Assembly (NCBI GenBank): GCA_023150775.1
Contig: JAKLKE010000017.1
Coordinates: 1 to 42,753, forward strand
Source: Myxococcota bacterium
GTDB lineage: Bacteria; Myxococcota_A; UBA796; CAJQPC01
Length of the DNA: 42,753 nt
Direction of reading: 5' to 3'
Positions 24,559-32,725 of the stretch are shown here, piece after piece. The notes under the pieces were generated by a model, which was given only the letters and a program-made list of their open reading frames with translations, was not told the origin of the DNA and ran no database searches. The position numbers and the translations under genes were made by a program. Every line of letters begins with the position of its first letter. Within the stretch, counting starts at the first letter, position 1.

Positions 24559-25353
24559 GTGGACGACTGGAGCTTCTGGGTTCGCCTCGTTTACGCCGCG
24601 GGCATCCTCATCAGCGCGCGCTACCTCTCGGGCTGGGCGCGGAGCCTCGCCTCCAGAGGGTTAGAGCGCACCGAGCTCGACCCCCTCGTGCGCCAGATGC
24701 TCACCGTCGCGGTGCAGCCGCTCATCTTGCTCATCGGCCTCTCCGCCGCCGTGCATGTGCTGAACCTCTCGGCGATCTCCAACGCCATCGCCGCGGCCTT
24801 GGGCGGCGCGACCATCGCCATCGGCCTCGGCCTCAAGGGTTACCTCTCCGACGCCGCGGCCGGGGCGCTCTTGTTGACCGTGCGGCCGTTTCAAGCCGGG
24901 GACGCCGTGGTGCTCGGGGGCAAAGCCTCGGGGAACATCCGTGAGGTCGGCTTCTTTATGACGACCTTAGACAGCCACGACGGGAACACCTACTTCATGC
25001 CCAACGGCATCGTCGCCAGCGCGCTCATCGAGAACATCAGCCGCCGGGGCACACGCCGGGCCGCGCTCGTCTTCCCCGTCGCCCCCGATCTTGACCTCGA
25101 CGCCGCCCGGGAGGCGCTCCTCGCCGTCGTTCGTGACGACCCCCGCGCCTTGGCCGAGCCCGCTCCCGCCGTCGAGCTGCTGGAGGTCACCCCGGAGTGG
25201 GTGACGCTGCGGCTCTTCGTGTGGAGCAAGAACGAGCACCACAGCGCGCTCACCGCGACCGCACGAGAAGAGGGCCTCAAGGCGCTGCGCCAGCTCGGCG
25301 TCTATCCCCTCAAACGTCCGCCCTCCGCACCGACGCCCAGCGTCGTCGCATAA
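24559..25353 (+). CDS. MscS-type mechanosensitive ion channel family protein
   Basis: Predicted 264-aa membrane channel that releases solutes under osmotic downshock. About three N-terminal helices end in the pore helix TM3: IAAALGGATIAIGLGLKGYL with the Gly/Ala packing pattern. The soluble MscS beta domain follows (VRPFQAGDAVVLGGKASGNI, REVGFFMTTLDSHDGNTYFM, PNGIVASALIENISRRGTRR). Start GTG 24559 is backed by GAGAGGAG 5 nt upstream. With only 12 nt after the ABC operon, it is likely co-transcribed. Confidence 0.9.
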   Translation: MDDWSFWVRLVYAAGILISARYLSGWARSLASRGLERTELDPLVRQMLTVAVQPLILLIGLSAAVHVLNLSAISNAIAAALGGATIAIGLGLKGYLSDAAAGALLLTVRPFQAGDAVVLGGKASGNIREVGFFMTTLDSHDGNTYFMPNGIVASALIENISRRGTRRAALVFPVAPDLDLDAAREALLAVVRDDPRALAEPAPAVELLEVTPEWVTLRLFVWSKNEHHSALTATAREEGLKALRQLGVYPLKRPPSAPTPSVVA

Positions 25354-25386
25354 TCCCCCTTCGACCCACCTTCGTGAGAGGCCCCC

Positions 25387-27228
25387 ATGGCGAACGCCGA
25401 GACCACCACGTCCTTCAAGTCTGTCCCCGAGATGTGGCACCACCGCGTGCGCTCCACCCCGGACGCCGACGCGATGTATGGCCGCCGCCCCGACAAGTCC
25501 TGGTACACCCTGACTTGGGGGGAGTGTGGCGCCCGCGCCCGCAACATCGCCTGCGGCCTGCACGCCGTCGGCCTTGAGAAGAAGCAGCGGGTGGCGATCC
25601 TCTGCTCCACCCGGCCGGAGTGGGTGATCATCGACATGGGCATCCTCTGCGCCACGGGGGCGACGACGACGATCTACCCGTCGAACACGCCGGAGGACTG
25701 CGAGTACATCATCAACGACTCCGAGACGCGCTTCGTCTTCGCCGAGAACCAGAAGCAGGCCGACAAGCTCCTCTCCCAGCGCGAGAAGCTCCCTGGCCTC
25801 AAGAACATCATCCTCGTGGACGGCAAAGGCAGCGCAGACGGCTTCGTGCTCTCCCTGGAGGAGCTGGAGGCCAAAGGCAAACAGTGGGACGCGGCGAACC
25901 CCGGCGAGTACGACGCGGCGATCAACATCTTGGGCCCCGACGACCTGGCCACGCTCATCTACACCTCGGGCACCACGGGCAAACCCAAAGGGGTGATGCT
26001 CGTGCACGACTGCTGGGTGTTTGAGGCCGAGGCCATCGACCGCCTGGGCCTGCTCGGGCCCTCGGGCAAACAGTACCTCTTCTTGCCCCTCGCCCACAGC
26101 TTCGCGAAGGTGCTGGAGTGTGGGTTTATCCGTGTGGGTATGCCCACCGTCGTCGATGGGGATCTCGACAGCCTCGTGCCCAACCTCCAGGCCACCCAGC
26201 CCACGGTCATGGGCGCGGTGCCCCGCATCTTCGAGAAGGTCTACAACAAGGTCGTGAGCGGCGCCAAAGAGGGCGGCGGCATCAAGTACGCCATCTTTAA
26301 GTGGGCCATCGGCGTGGGCGGCGAGGTCTCCCGGCTGCGCCAAGGGGGCCAAGAGCCTTCAGGCCTGCTCGCGCTCAAACACAAGCTCGCCGACAAGCTC
26401 GTGTTCTCCAAGCTCAAGGCGCTGTTTGGCGGGCGCATCAAGTACTTCGTCTCCGGCGGCGCCCCGCTCTCCAAAGAGATCGCCGAGTTCTTACACGCCG
26501 CCGACATCCTGGTCTTGGAGGGCTACGGCCTCACCGAGTCCTCTGCGGCGAGCTTCGTGAACCGCCCCGACCAGTTTAAGTTCGGCACCGTCGGCGTGGC
26601 CTTGCCCGGCGTGAAGGCGAAGATCGCCAGCGACGGCGAGATCCTGCTCTCCGGTCGTGGGGTGATGCGCGGCTACTTCAACCGCCCCGAAGACACGAAG
26701 GAGGTGCTCAGCGACGACGGCTGGCTGCACACCGGCGACATCGGCGCCCTCGACGCTGAAGGTTTCCTCAAGATCACCGACCGCAAAAAAGACATCATCG
26801 TCACCGCGGGCGGCAAAAACATCGCGCCCCAAGAGATCGAGAACAAGCTCAAGACCCGCACGGCTTACGTCTCCCAGATCGTCATGCACGGCGACAAACG
26901 CAACTTCTGCGTCGCGCTCATCACGATCAACCAGGAGCAGGTGGCGAAGTGGGCCGCGGCCCAAGGCCACGCCTGGGCGAGCGGCAGCTACGCCGAGCTC
27001 TCCGCCAAGAAGGAGGTCCACGACCTGATCATGGCGGACGTCGCTGAGCTGAACAAGACCATCGCCAGCTACGAGACGATCAAGTACATCCACCTGCTCG
27101 ACCACGAGCTGAGCATCGACAGCGGCGAGCTGACCCCGAAGATGTCGATCAAGCGCCGCGTCGTCGAGAAGAACTACTGGGACATCCTGGAGAACTTCTA
27201 CAAGGGCGCGGGCGACTCGACCCTCTGA
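25387..27228 (+). CDS. long-chain fatty acid--CoA ligase (AMP-forming)
   Basis: Acyl-CoA synthetase of 613 aa that activates fatty acids through an acyl-AMP. Adenylation motifs are intact: YTSGTTGKPKGVMLVH (P-loop), VLEGYGLTESSA (A5), and DGWLHTGDIGALDAEGFLKI (A7). DRKKDIIVTAGGKNIAPQEI follows, with the hinge and C-terminal domain. Length and the helical insertion near 300-340 fit the FadD15/FACL group of long-chain ligases. GAGAGG lies 8 nt before ATG 25387. It stands alone and converges on the FG-GAP lipoprotein. The chain length of its substrate is not visible from sequence. Confidence 0.94.
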   Translation: MANAETTTSFKSVPEMWHHRVRSTPDADAMYGRRPDKSWYTLTWGECGARARNIACGLHAVGLEKKQRVAILCSTRPEWVIIDMGILCATGATTTIYPSNTPEDCEYIINDSETRFVFAENQKQADKLLSQREKLPGLKNIILVDGKGSADGFVLSLEELEAKGKQWDAANPGEYDAAINILGPDDLATLIYTSGTTGKPKGVMLVHDCWVFEAEAIDRLGLLGPSGKQYLFLPLAHSFAKVLECGFIRVGMPTVVDGDLDSLVPNLQATQPTVMGAVPRIFEKVYNKVVSGAKEGGGIKYAIFKWAIGVGGEVSRLRQGGQEPSGLLALKHKLADKLVFSKLKALFGGRIKYFVSGGAPLSKEIAEFLHAADILVLEGYGLTESSAASFVNRPDQFKFGTVGVALPGVKAKIASDGEILLSGRGVMRGYFNRPEDTKEVLSDDGWLHTGDIGALDAEGFLKITDRKKDIIVTAGGKNIAPQEIENKLKTRTAYVSQIVMHGDKRNFCVALITINQEQVAKWAAAQGHAWASGSYAELSAKKEVHDLIMADVAELNKTIASYETIKYIHLLDHELSIDSGELTPKMSIKRRVVEKNYWDILENFYKGAGDSTL

Positions 27229-27240
27229 TTCGGCTGTTTG

Positions 27241-27264
27241 GGCCTCGGCCTAGAGGCTGAGGCC
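27241..27264. terminator. bidirectional hairpin between convergent genes
   Basis: GGCCTCGGCC and GGCTGAGGCC pair over 10 bp with one G-T wobble and a 4-nt loop. It lies 12 nt past the acyl-CoA ligase stop and touches the TAG of the opposing gene. No T-run; a shared terminator is the likeliest role. Confidence 0.5.
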
Positions 27265-27276
27265 TAGAGGCTGAGG
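27249..27276. repeat. 14-bp tandem duplication across a stop codon
   Basis: CCTAGAGGCTGAGG occurs at 27249-27262 and 27263-27276. The second copy holds the TAG of the minus-strand FG-GAP gene (27264-27266). It resembles the 15-bp duplication at 5411-5440, also at a convergent minus-gene stop. Confidence 0.85.
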
Positions 27277-28661
27277 CCCCACACCGCCCCGGCGCCTGCG
27301 TCAGCGCCGGTAGCGCCCAAGAAGAAGGTCTCGGCGTCGCCGCTCACGCTGCTGCCGGCCTTCGCCCCGGCCTCGGGGCCGAGCCACAGCGCACCGTCGT
27401 CAAAGCTGCGGCTGCCGCTGTGGGGGCCGTAGATCAACGAGAAGGCCCCGGCGTCAACGCCGCCGCCGTCGTGGCGGGTCGCGCCGACCCACAGCTCACC
27501 GTAGCCGTCGCCGTCGAGATCTCCGGCGCTGTGCACCGAGAAGCCGACGCGGTCTCCGGCGGCGCCAGCGACGACCACGGCCATCGTGTCGTCACGGTCT
27601 AGGCGACCTCGGGCGGCGCCAGAGAGAAGCCACACCTCACCGCCGGGCTCGGCCTCCATCACCCCCGTCGCCCAGTCGTTCAGCCCGTCGCCGTCGAGGT
27701 CACCCCCGGCGGTCATGGACTTGCCGAGCTGGTCGTTCGCCCCGCGGCCCACGAGCCTGGCGTCGGCGTCGGCGCTCACCGTGTCCCCTTTGGGCGGGTC
27801 CAAGAAGACATAGGCCACGCCGGACGCGGCGGCCTCGCCGTCTTCGCCCATGGCGCCGATGATGAGGTCTACGGCGCCGTCCCCGTCGAGATCCGTCGCG
27901 GCGCCGGAGGAGCCGAACCAGCCCAGCTTCTGGGCCCCGGAGAGCCGGGTGGTGGCGTCGTTGACGTCTAAGGCGCCCTTGAGGCCCTCAACGCCGAAGC
28001 CGAAGACCGCGCCGGAGTCCTGCTCGGCGCCGTCCTGGGCCATGCCGAGGGCCCACAAGGTCTCCTCCGAGCCGCTGCCGGTGACGAAGAGGCCGTTTCC
28101 GAGCTGGGCGTCGGACTCCCCGAAGATCGACGCGGTGGGGCTGGAGGCGCTTAAGGCGTCCGTGTACAGATCGACACGGCCGGCCCGGGTGCCGCCCGTG
28201 GGCTCCCAGAAGGCCGAGACGGCGAGGCCGCCGTCTGAGAGCGCGGCGAGGCCGATGCCGAAGTAGCCGCCGCTGCTGGTGAGCACGGCGTCGGCGCCCT
28301 CGGCCAGGAGCTCACCTTCGGGGGCGACAAACAGGAGCACGGCCCCGACGCCGCCGCCTCGGGTGGCCGCGCCGATGGCCCAGGCGTCGCCGACCCGGGC
28401 GGCGGAGGTGCCCACGGCGTCACCCGCCGCGCCCCGGGCCACGGTCGGCACGGTGTCGAGGCTGAGCGCTCCTTCGACGCGTCCGGTGTCGCCGGTCTCG
28501 CCGCCCGTCTCCCCGCCAGTCTCCCCGCCAGTCTCCCGTCCGGTCTCCTCCGAGTCCACAAGCGGCCCCGACCCGGTCTCTGCGGTGTCGACGACACGAG
28601 GTGCCTTGTGTGGGCCGCAGCCGCAGAGGGTGAGGGTGACAAGGAGCAGGGGAGTTCGCAT
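27264..28661 (-). CDS. FG-GAP repeat (integrin-like beta-propeller) lipoprotein
   Basis: Surface lipoprotein of about 465 aa. The signal peptide MRTPLLLVTLTLCGC ends in a lipobox. A low-complexity stalk of ETGG units follows, encoded by a 12-bp tandem repeat. The body is a seven-bladed propeller of FG-GAP type: repeated D.DGDG calcium loops with G-rich strands, clear in ATDLDGDGAVDLIIGAMGED, GGDLDGDGLNDWATGV, and AGDLDGDGYGELWVGATRHD. Such proteins bind ligands or partners at the cell surface; no target is visible. ATG 28661 is preferred over GTG 28679 because it starts the signal peptide. It is divergent from the mevalonate operon. Confidence 0.87.
   Translation of the reverse strand: MRTPLLLVTLTLCGCGPHKAPRVVDTAETGSGPLVDSEETGRETGGETGGETGGETGDTGRVEGALSLDTVPTVARGAAGDAVGTSAARVGDAWAIGAATRGGGVGAVLLFVAPEGELLAEGADAVLTSSGGYFGIGLAALSDGGLAVSAFWEPTGGTRAGRVDLYTDALSASSPTASIFGESDAQLGNGLFVTGSGSEETLWALGMAQDGAEQDSGAVFGFGVEGLKGALDVNDATTRLSGAQKLGWFGSSGAATDLDGDGAVDLIIGAMGEDGEAAASGVAYVFLDPPKGDTVSADADARLVGRGANDQLGKSMTAGGDLDGDGLNDWATGVMEAEPGGEVWLLSGAARGRLDRDDTMAVVVAGAAGDRVGFSVHSAGDLDGDGYGELWVGATRHDGGGVDAGAFSLIYGPHSGSRSFDDGALWLGPEAGAKAGSSVSGDAETFFLGATGADAGAGAVWGLSL
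28491..28550. repeat. 12-bp in-frame tandem repeat coding for the ETGG stalk
   Basis: Five 12-bp units of the form GCC-nGTCTC-nCC, two of them nearly identical (GCCAGTCTCCCC). Copies keep the reading frame, so copy-number change would only alter the length of the lipoprotein's stalk. Confidence 0.8.
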
Positions 28662-28727
28662 CGCCCTTGTGTACCACACCCGCTGATGCCTTGCGCAGAG
28701 GTCAAGAGGGCGCTAACCACGCCCCGT

Positions 28728-30008
28728 ATGAGCTCCCGCATCCCCGGATTCTACAAGCTGCTGCCCCAGGGGCGCCTCGACGCCTTGGAGACGCACCTCG
28801 GCGTCGACACCGCTGGGTTCCTCAGCGACGGGCTGCCTTTAGAGACCGCGGACCTCATGGTGGAGAACGTCGTCTCCACCTTCCCGCTGCCGCTCTCCGT
28901 CGCCATCAACCTCCTGTTGAACGGCCAAGACATCGCCGTGCCGATGGTCGTCGAGGAGCCCTCCGTCGTCGCCGCCGTCTCCAACATGGCCCGGCTCACC
29001 CGCCGCGCCGGGGGCGTGTTCGCTGAGGCCGACGACGGCGTGATGACCGGGCAGCTCCAGGTCATTCCCAAAAGGGACGCTGAGGCCTGCGCCGCCCTGA
29101 TTCGGGCCGAGCTGCCCTCGCTCCTCGCCGCGGCCACGGGGGTTCACCCCAAGCTAGACGAGCGCGGCGGGGGCCTGCGCGGCATCGACGTGCGCCTCGT
29201 CACCTACGACGAGCCCGGCTCTCCCGTCGAACGTTACGTCGTGCTCCACGTGCACCTCGACTGTGTCGACGCCATGGGCGCGAACATGGTCAACACCTTG
29301 GTGGAGCGTCTGGCGCCTTTGGTGGAGGCGATCACCGGCGAGCGTGTGGGCCTGCGTATCCTCACGAACCTCGCCGACCGCCGCCTCGCCCGCGCCCGGG
29401 TGAGCCTGCGCCCGGAGCACCTCGACCCCGAGGGCGGGACCGGCGCTGAGGTCGCCGAGGGCATCGCCGCCGCCTGGCGTTTTGCTTGGGCCGACCCCTA
29501 CCGCGCCGCCACCCACAACAAGGGCGTGATGAACGGCGTAGACCCCGTCGCCATCGCCACGGGCAACGACTGGCGCGCCATCGAGGCCGGGGCCCACGCC
29601 TACGCCGCCCGCGACGGCCAGTACCGCCCCCTCACCCGCTGGGTCGTCGACGCCGAGGGCACGCTGCAAGGCACCATCGAGCTGCCGCTGCAGGTGGGCA
29701 CCGTCGGCGGCCCCATCCGTGTTCACCCCCGGGTGAAGGCGAACTTGGCGCTTCTGGGCAACCCCCGGGCGCGGCAGCTCGCCGGGGTGATCGCCGCCGT
29801 GGGCCTCATCCAGAACCTCGGCGCCTTACGCGCCTTGGCCACGGAGGGCATCCAGCAGGGCCACATGCGGATGCACGCCCGCAGCGTCGCGGCCATGGTC
29901 GGGGCCACCGGGGCCGAGGCCCTCGTCGTGGCGGCGAAGCTCCACAGCTTGGGCGACTTCTCTGAAGAGACCGCACGACGGGTGCTCGCCGGGCTGCGCG
30001 CGCCGTGA
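28728..30008 (+). CDS. mvaA: hydroxymethylglutaryl-CoA reductase, class II
   Basis: Converts HMG-CoA to mevalonate, 426 aa. The bacterial class II form is shown by the N-terminal SSRIPGFYKLLPQGRLDAL and overall length. Catalytic residues can be placed: Glu76/77 in VVEEPSVVAAVS, Lys265 in THNKGVMNG, Asp281 in IATGNDWRAIEA, and His379 in QQGHMRMHA; DAMGANMVN (181-189) is the dinucleotide loop. ATG 28728 matches family starts; an upstream in-frame ATG at 28686 adds 14 atypical residues. It heads five overlapped genes that make IPP/DMAPP. As it is first in a biosynthetic operon, the biosynthetic direction is more likely than mevalonate degradation. Confidence 0.95.
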   Translation: MSSRIPGFYKLLPQGRLDALETHLGVDTAGFLSDGLPLETADLMVENVVSTFPLPLSVAINLLLNGQDIAVPMVVEEPSVVAAVSNMARLTRRAGGVFAEADDGVMTGQLQVIPKRDAEACAALIRAELPSLLAAATGVHPKLDERGGGLRGIDVRLVTYDEPGSPVERYVVLHVHLDCVDAMGANMVNTLVERLAPLVEAITGERVGLRILTNLADRRLARARVSLRPEHLDPEGGTGAEVAEGIAAAWRFAWADPYRAATHNKGVMNGVDPVAIATGNDWRAIEAGAHAYAARDGQYRPLTRWVVDAEGTLQGTIELPLQVGTVGGPIRVHPRVKANLALLGNPRARQLAGVIAAVGLIQNLGALRALATEGIQQGHMRMHARSVAAMVGATGAEALVVAAKLHSLGDFSEETARRVLAGLRAP

Positions 30009-30865
30009 GCGCCTCTTTCACCGGGCGCGCCCCAGGCAAGCTCATCCTCTTGGGTGAGCACAGCGTCGTCGTCGGCCACCTCGCCATCGCCGCCGCCGTC
30101 TCTCGGGGCACCACCGTCACGCTCACCGACGTAGAGGGCCCTACCCGGCTCGGCGAGTCCTCCATTCAAGACGACCGCCTGATGACCGCGCTGCGCGCCG
30201 TGCTCCCCGCCGAGGGCCTCCAGGTCGATATCTCTACCGACCTGCCCGTCGGCCGCGGCATGGGCAGCTCGGCGGCCTTGGCCATCGCGCTCCTGCGCGC
30301 GCGCGCCGCGAGAGAGGGCCGCACCCCAGACTTCGCCGAGCTTCACCACGACGGCTTCATCGTCGAGCGTGTCTTTCACGGGAACCCCTCGGGCCTCGAT
30401 CACTGCGTCGTGGCCATGGGCGGGGCGGTGCTCTACCGCCGAGGAGAGGCCCCCGCGCCGCTCCAGATGCCGTCCTACCCCGTCGTTGTGCTCGACAGCG
30501 GGGTCGCCGGAGACACGGGGCAGCTCGTCGCCGGGGTCGCGTCTCGGCGGCCTGGGGTGAACCCCGCCCTTGACCGCCTCGGCCAGCTTGTGGAGCTCGC
30601 GCTCCTCTCGCTCCACGATCCTCACGCCTTGGGCGGGATCATGAACGAGGCCCACGCGCGGCTAGGCGAGATCGGCGTCTCTACGCCAGACCTCGATGAG
30701 ATGTGCGCTCTGGCGCTCCAGAACGGCGCTCTCGGCGCCAAGCTCTCCGGCGCGGGCGGAGGCGGCGTCGTGCTCGCCTTGTGCCCCGATGGCGGAGAGG
30801 GTCTTGTCCAAGCCGCCGCGCGTCGTAAGATCCCGGCGTTTGCTTGTCGGCTCCCGGAGGCATGA
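30005..30865 (+). CDS. mvk: mevalonate kinase
   Basis: GHMP-family kinase, 286 aa, making 5-phosphomevalonate with ATP. The family motifs are APGKLILLGEHSVVVGHLAI at the N-terminus, DLPVGRGMGSSAALAIALLR (ATP loop), and KLSGAGGGGVVLAL at the C-terminus; LDHCVVAMGGAV supplies the expected active-site Asp. HSVVVGHLAIA with PVGRGMGSSAA points to mevalonate kinase rather than the other GHMP kinases nearby. Start GTG 30005 overlaps the mvaA stop by 4 nt, and its own stop overlaps the next ATG. Confidence 0.9.
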   Translation: MSASFTGRAPGKLILLGEHSVVVGHLAIAAAVSRGTTVTLTDVEGPTRLGESSIQDDRLMTALRAVLPAEGLQVDISTDLPVGRGMGSSAALAIALLRARAAREGRTPDFAELHHDGFIVERVFHGNPSGLDHCVVAMGGAVLYRRGEAPAPLQMPSYPVVVLDSGVAGDTGQLVAGVASRRPGVNPALDRLGQLVELALLSLHDPHALGGIMNEAHARLGEIGVSTPDLDEMCALALQNGALGAKLSGAGGGGVVLALCPDGGEGLVQAAARRKIPAFACRLPEA

Positions 30866-31854
30866 TGGCAACGGCGATAGCTCACCCCAACATCGCGCTG
30901 GTCAAGTACTGGGGCAAACGAGACGTAGACCTCAACCTGCCGTCGACCAGCTCGATCTCGGTGACCCTCGACTCGTTTCAGACCCAGACGACGGTTCGTT
31001 GGGACTCCCCCCGCGACGTGGCTTGGGTAGATGGCAAACCCGCCACCCCGGCGGACGCCAAGAAGATCTTCAAACACCTCGACCTCATCACCCCCGGCCG
31101 TCCCACGGCGCGGGTGATCACCAAGTCGAACTTCCCCGTCGCCGCCGGGCTCGCCTCGTCGTCGTCCGCCTTCGCCGCGCTCACCATCGCCGCCGCCGAC
31201 GCCGCCGGGGAGCGCTTCTCGCCCGAGGAGCTCTCGTGTCTGGCCCGCCAAGGCTCGGGCTCGGCCTGCCGGTCGTTGTGGGGCGGCTTCGTGGAGTGGC
31301 GCCGGGGCCTGCTCAACGACGGCAGCGACTCCCACGGCCTGCACCTCGCCCCGCGTGACCACTGGGATCTGCGGATCGTCGTCGCGATCATCGACGGCGG
31401 CCAGAAGAAGATGCCGTCCACCAAAGGCATGATCCACACCATGGAGACCTCGCCGATGTACCAGGCCTGGACCTTGTCGTCCGACCGGGACGTGAGCGAG
31501 GCCCGGCACGCGATCATGGAGCGGGATCTGGAGAGCCTCGGCCAGGCCATGGAGCGCTCGACGCTCAAGATGCACGCCACGATGATGACCGCCGACCCGC
31601 CGATCCGGTACTGGAAGTCAACCTCGGTGTGGGCGATGGACGCCGTGGAGGATCTGCGCCGCCAAGGCATCTCCGCGTGGTGGACGATGGACGCGGGCCC
31701 CAACGTGAAGATCCTCTGCGAGGCCGAGCACGCCGAGCACATCGCCCAGCGCCTCCGTGTGCTCGTGGACGAGGTGCTCGTGCTCAAGATCGGCGAGGGC
31801 CCCCAGCGTGTGCCCGATGACGAGGAGGCCCTTGCCCGTTTTGTCGTCCGCTGA
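30862..31854 (+). CDS. mvaD: diphosphomevalonate decarboxylase
   Basis: Makes isopentenyl diphosphate with loss of CO2, 330 aa. Hallmarks are HPNIALVKYWGKRD near the N-terminus, LPSTSSISVTL, NFPVAAGLASSSSAFAALTI (phosphate loop), SGSACRSLWGGFVEW, and MDAGPNVKIL with the conserved Asp. ATG 30862 overlaps the kinase stop (ATGA); the adjacent ATG 30865 is better spaced from GGAGG at 30856-30860, so the real start may be one codon later. Confidence 0.95.
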   Translation: MMATAIAHPNIALVKYWGKRDVDLNLPSTSSISVTLDSFQTQTTVRWDSPRDVAWVDGKPATPADAKKIFKHLDLITPGRPTARVITKSNFPVAAGLASSSSAFAALTIAAADAAGERFSPEELSCLARQGSGSACRSLWGGFVEWRRGLLNDGSDSHGLHLAPRDHWDLRIVVAIIDGGQKKMPSTKGMIHTMETSPMYQAWTLSSDRDVSEARHAIMERDLESLGQAMERSTLKMHATMMTADPPIRYWKSTSVWAMDAVEDLRRQGISAWWTMDAGPNVKILCEAEHAEHIAQRLRVLVDEVLVLKIGEGPQRVPDDEEALARFVVR

Positions 31855-32725
31855 TGCCGCGCTAAAGGTCTTGGCGCCGGGCAAGCTCGTGCTCGTCGGG
31901 GAGTACGCCGTGCTCGACGGCGCCCCGGCGATCGTCGCCGCCGTGGATCGTGGGGTGCGCTGCGTGGTGAGCCCCGGCGACGCCGTCGAGACCCCCGCCG
32001 ATGACCGCTTCGCCCGCGCCGCTCTGGAGGCCGTCGGCGCCCCGGCGCGACGTTACGTCTTCTCTGACTGGAACCCGGTCTCGCTGCGAGAGGGCAAGGC
32101 CGGCTTCGGCGGGAGCGCCGCGGCCTGCGTCGCCGCTGTTGTCGCGGGGCGCCTCGCCGCTGGGTTGGCCCCCAAGGCGGACGACGCGGCCCTGGCCCGG
32201 CGGGTGCACCACGAGGTGCAGGGCTCGGGCTCGGGGGTAGACGTGCTGGCCTCGTGGTTTGGTGGGGTGCGGAGGTTTGAGGGCCTCGGCCACCGCCCGC
32301 TCCCGGCGCGGCGCCTCGTCGCGGTGTACTCCGGCCAGTCGGCCTCCACGGGCCCCCGGGTGCAACGATACCTCCAGTGGTCGGGCCGTGAGGCCTTCGC
32401 CGTGGAGTCCGCCGCGCTCTGTGATCTCTTCACCGTTGATCCCCTCGCCGCGCTCCGTGAGGGGTTCATGCTGCTCTGCAACATGGCCCAGGCGGCGGGC
32501 TTGGCGTATGAGACCCCTGGCCTGCGGCGCATCGTGGACCTCGCGGCGTCCTATGGAGGCGCCGCGAAGCCCTCGGGCGCTGGCGGCGGAGACGTCGCCG
32601 TGGCGATGTTCCCCGAGCCCGAGGCCGAGGCCGCGTTCTGCGCCGCCTGCGCGGCGGAGAGCCTGCCCCCGATCCCCGTGACGATCGCCCCTGGCGCCGC
32701 CGCCAGCGCCCTCTCGGAGCCCTGA
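31817..32725 (+). CDS. phosphomevalonate kinase
   Basis: Third pathway kinase step, about 302 aa, making diphosphomevalonate. GHMP motifs are LAPGKLVLVGEYAVLDGAPA, GFGGSAAACVAAVVAG and KPSGAGGGDVAVAMF. GEYAVLDGAPAIVAAVDRG and HHEVQGSGSGVDVLASWFGG are typical of phosphomevalonate kinase (ERG8 type). It overlaps mvaD by 38 nt if ATG 31817 is used. GAGGAGG at 31821-31827 favours TTG 31832, which would shorten it by five residues. Either way translation is coupled to mvaD. Confidence 0.88.
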   Translation: MTRRPLPVLSSADAALKVLAPGKLVLVGEYAVLDGAPAIVAAVDRGVRCVVSPGDAVETPADDRFARAALEAVGAPARRYVFSDWNPVSLREGKAGFGGSAAACVAAVVAGRLAAGLAPKADDAALARRVHHEVQGSGSGVDVLASWFGGVRRFEGLGHRPLPARRLVAVYSGQSASTGPRVQRYLQWSGREAFAVESAALCDLFTVDPLAALREGFMLLCNMAQAAGLAYETPGLRRIVDLAASYGGAAKPSGAGGGDVAVAMFPEPEAEAAFCAACAAESLPPIPVTIAPGAAASALSEP

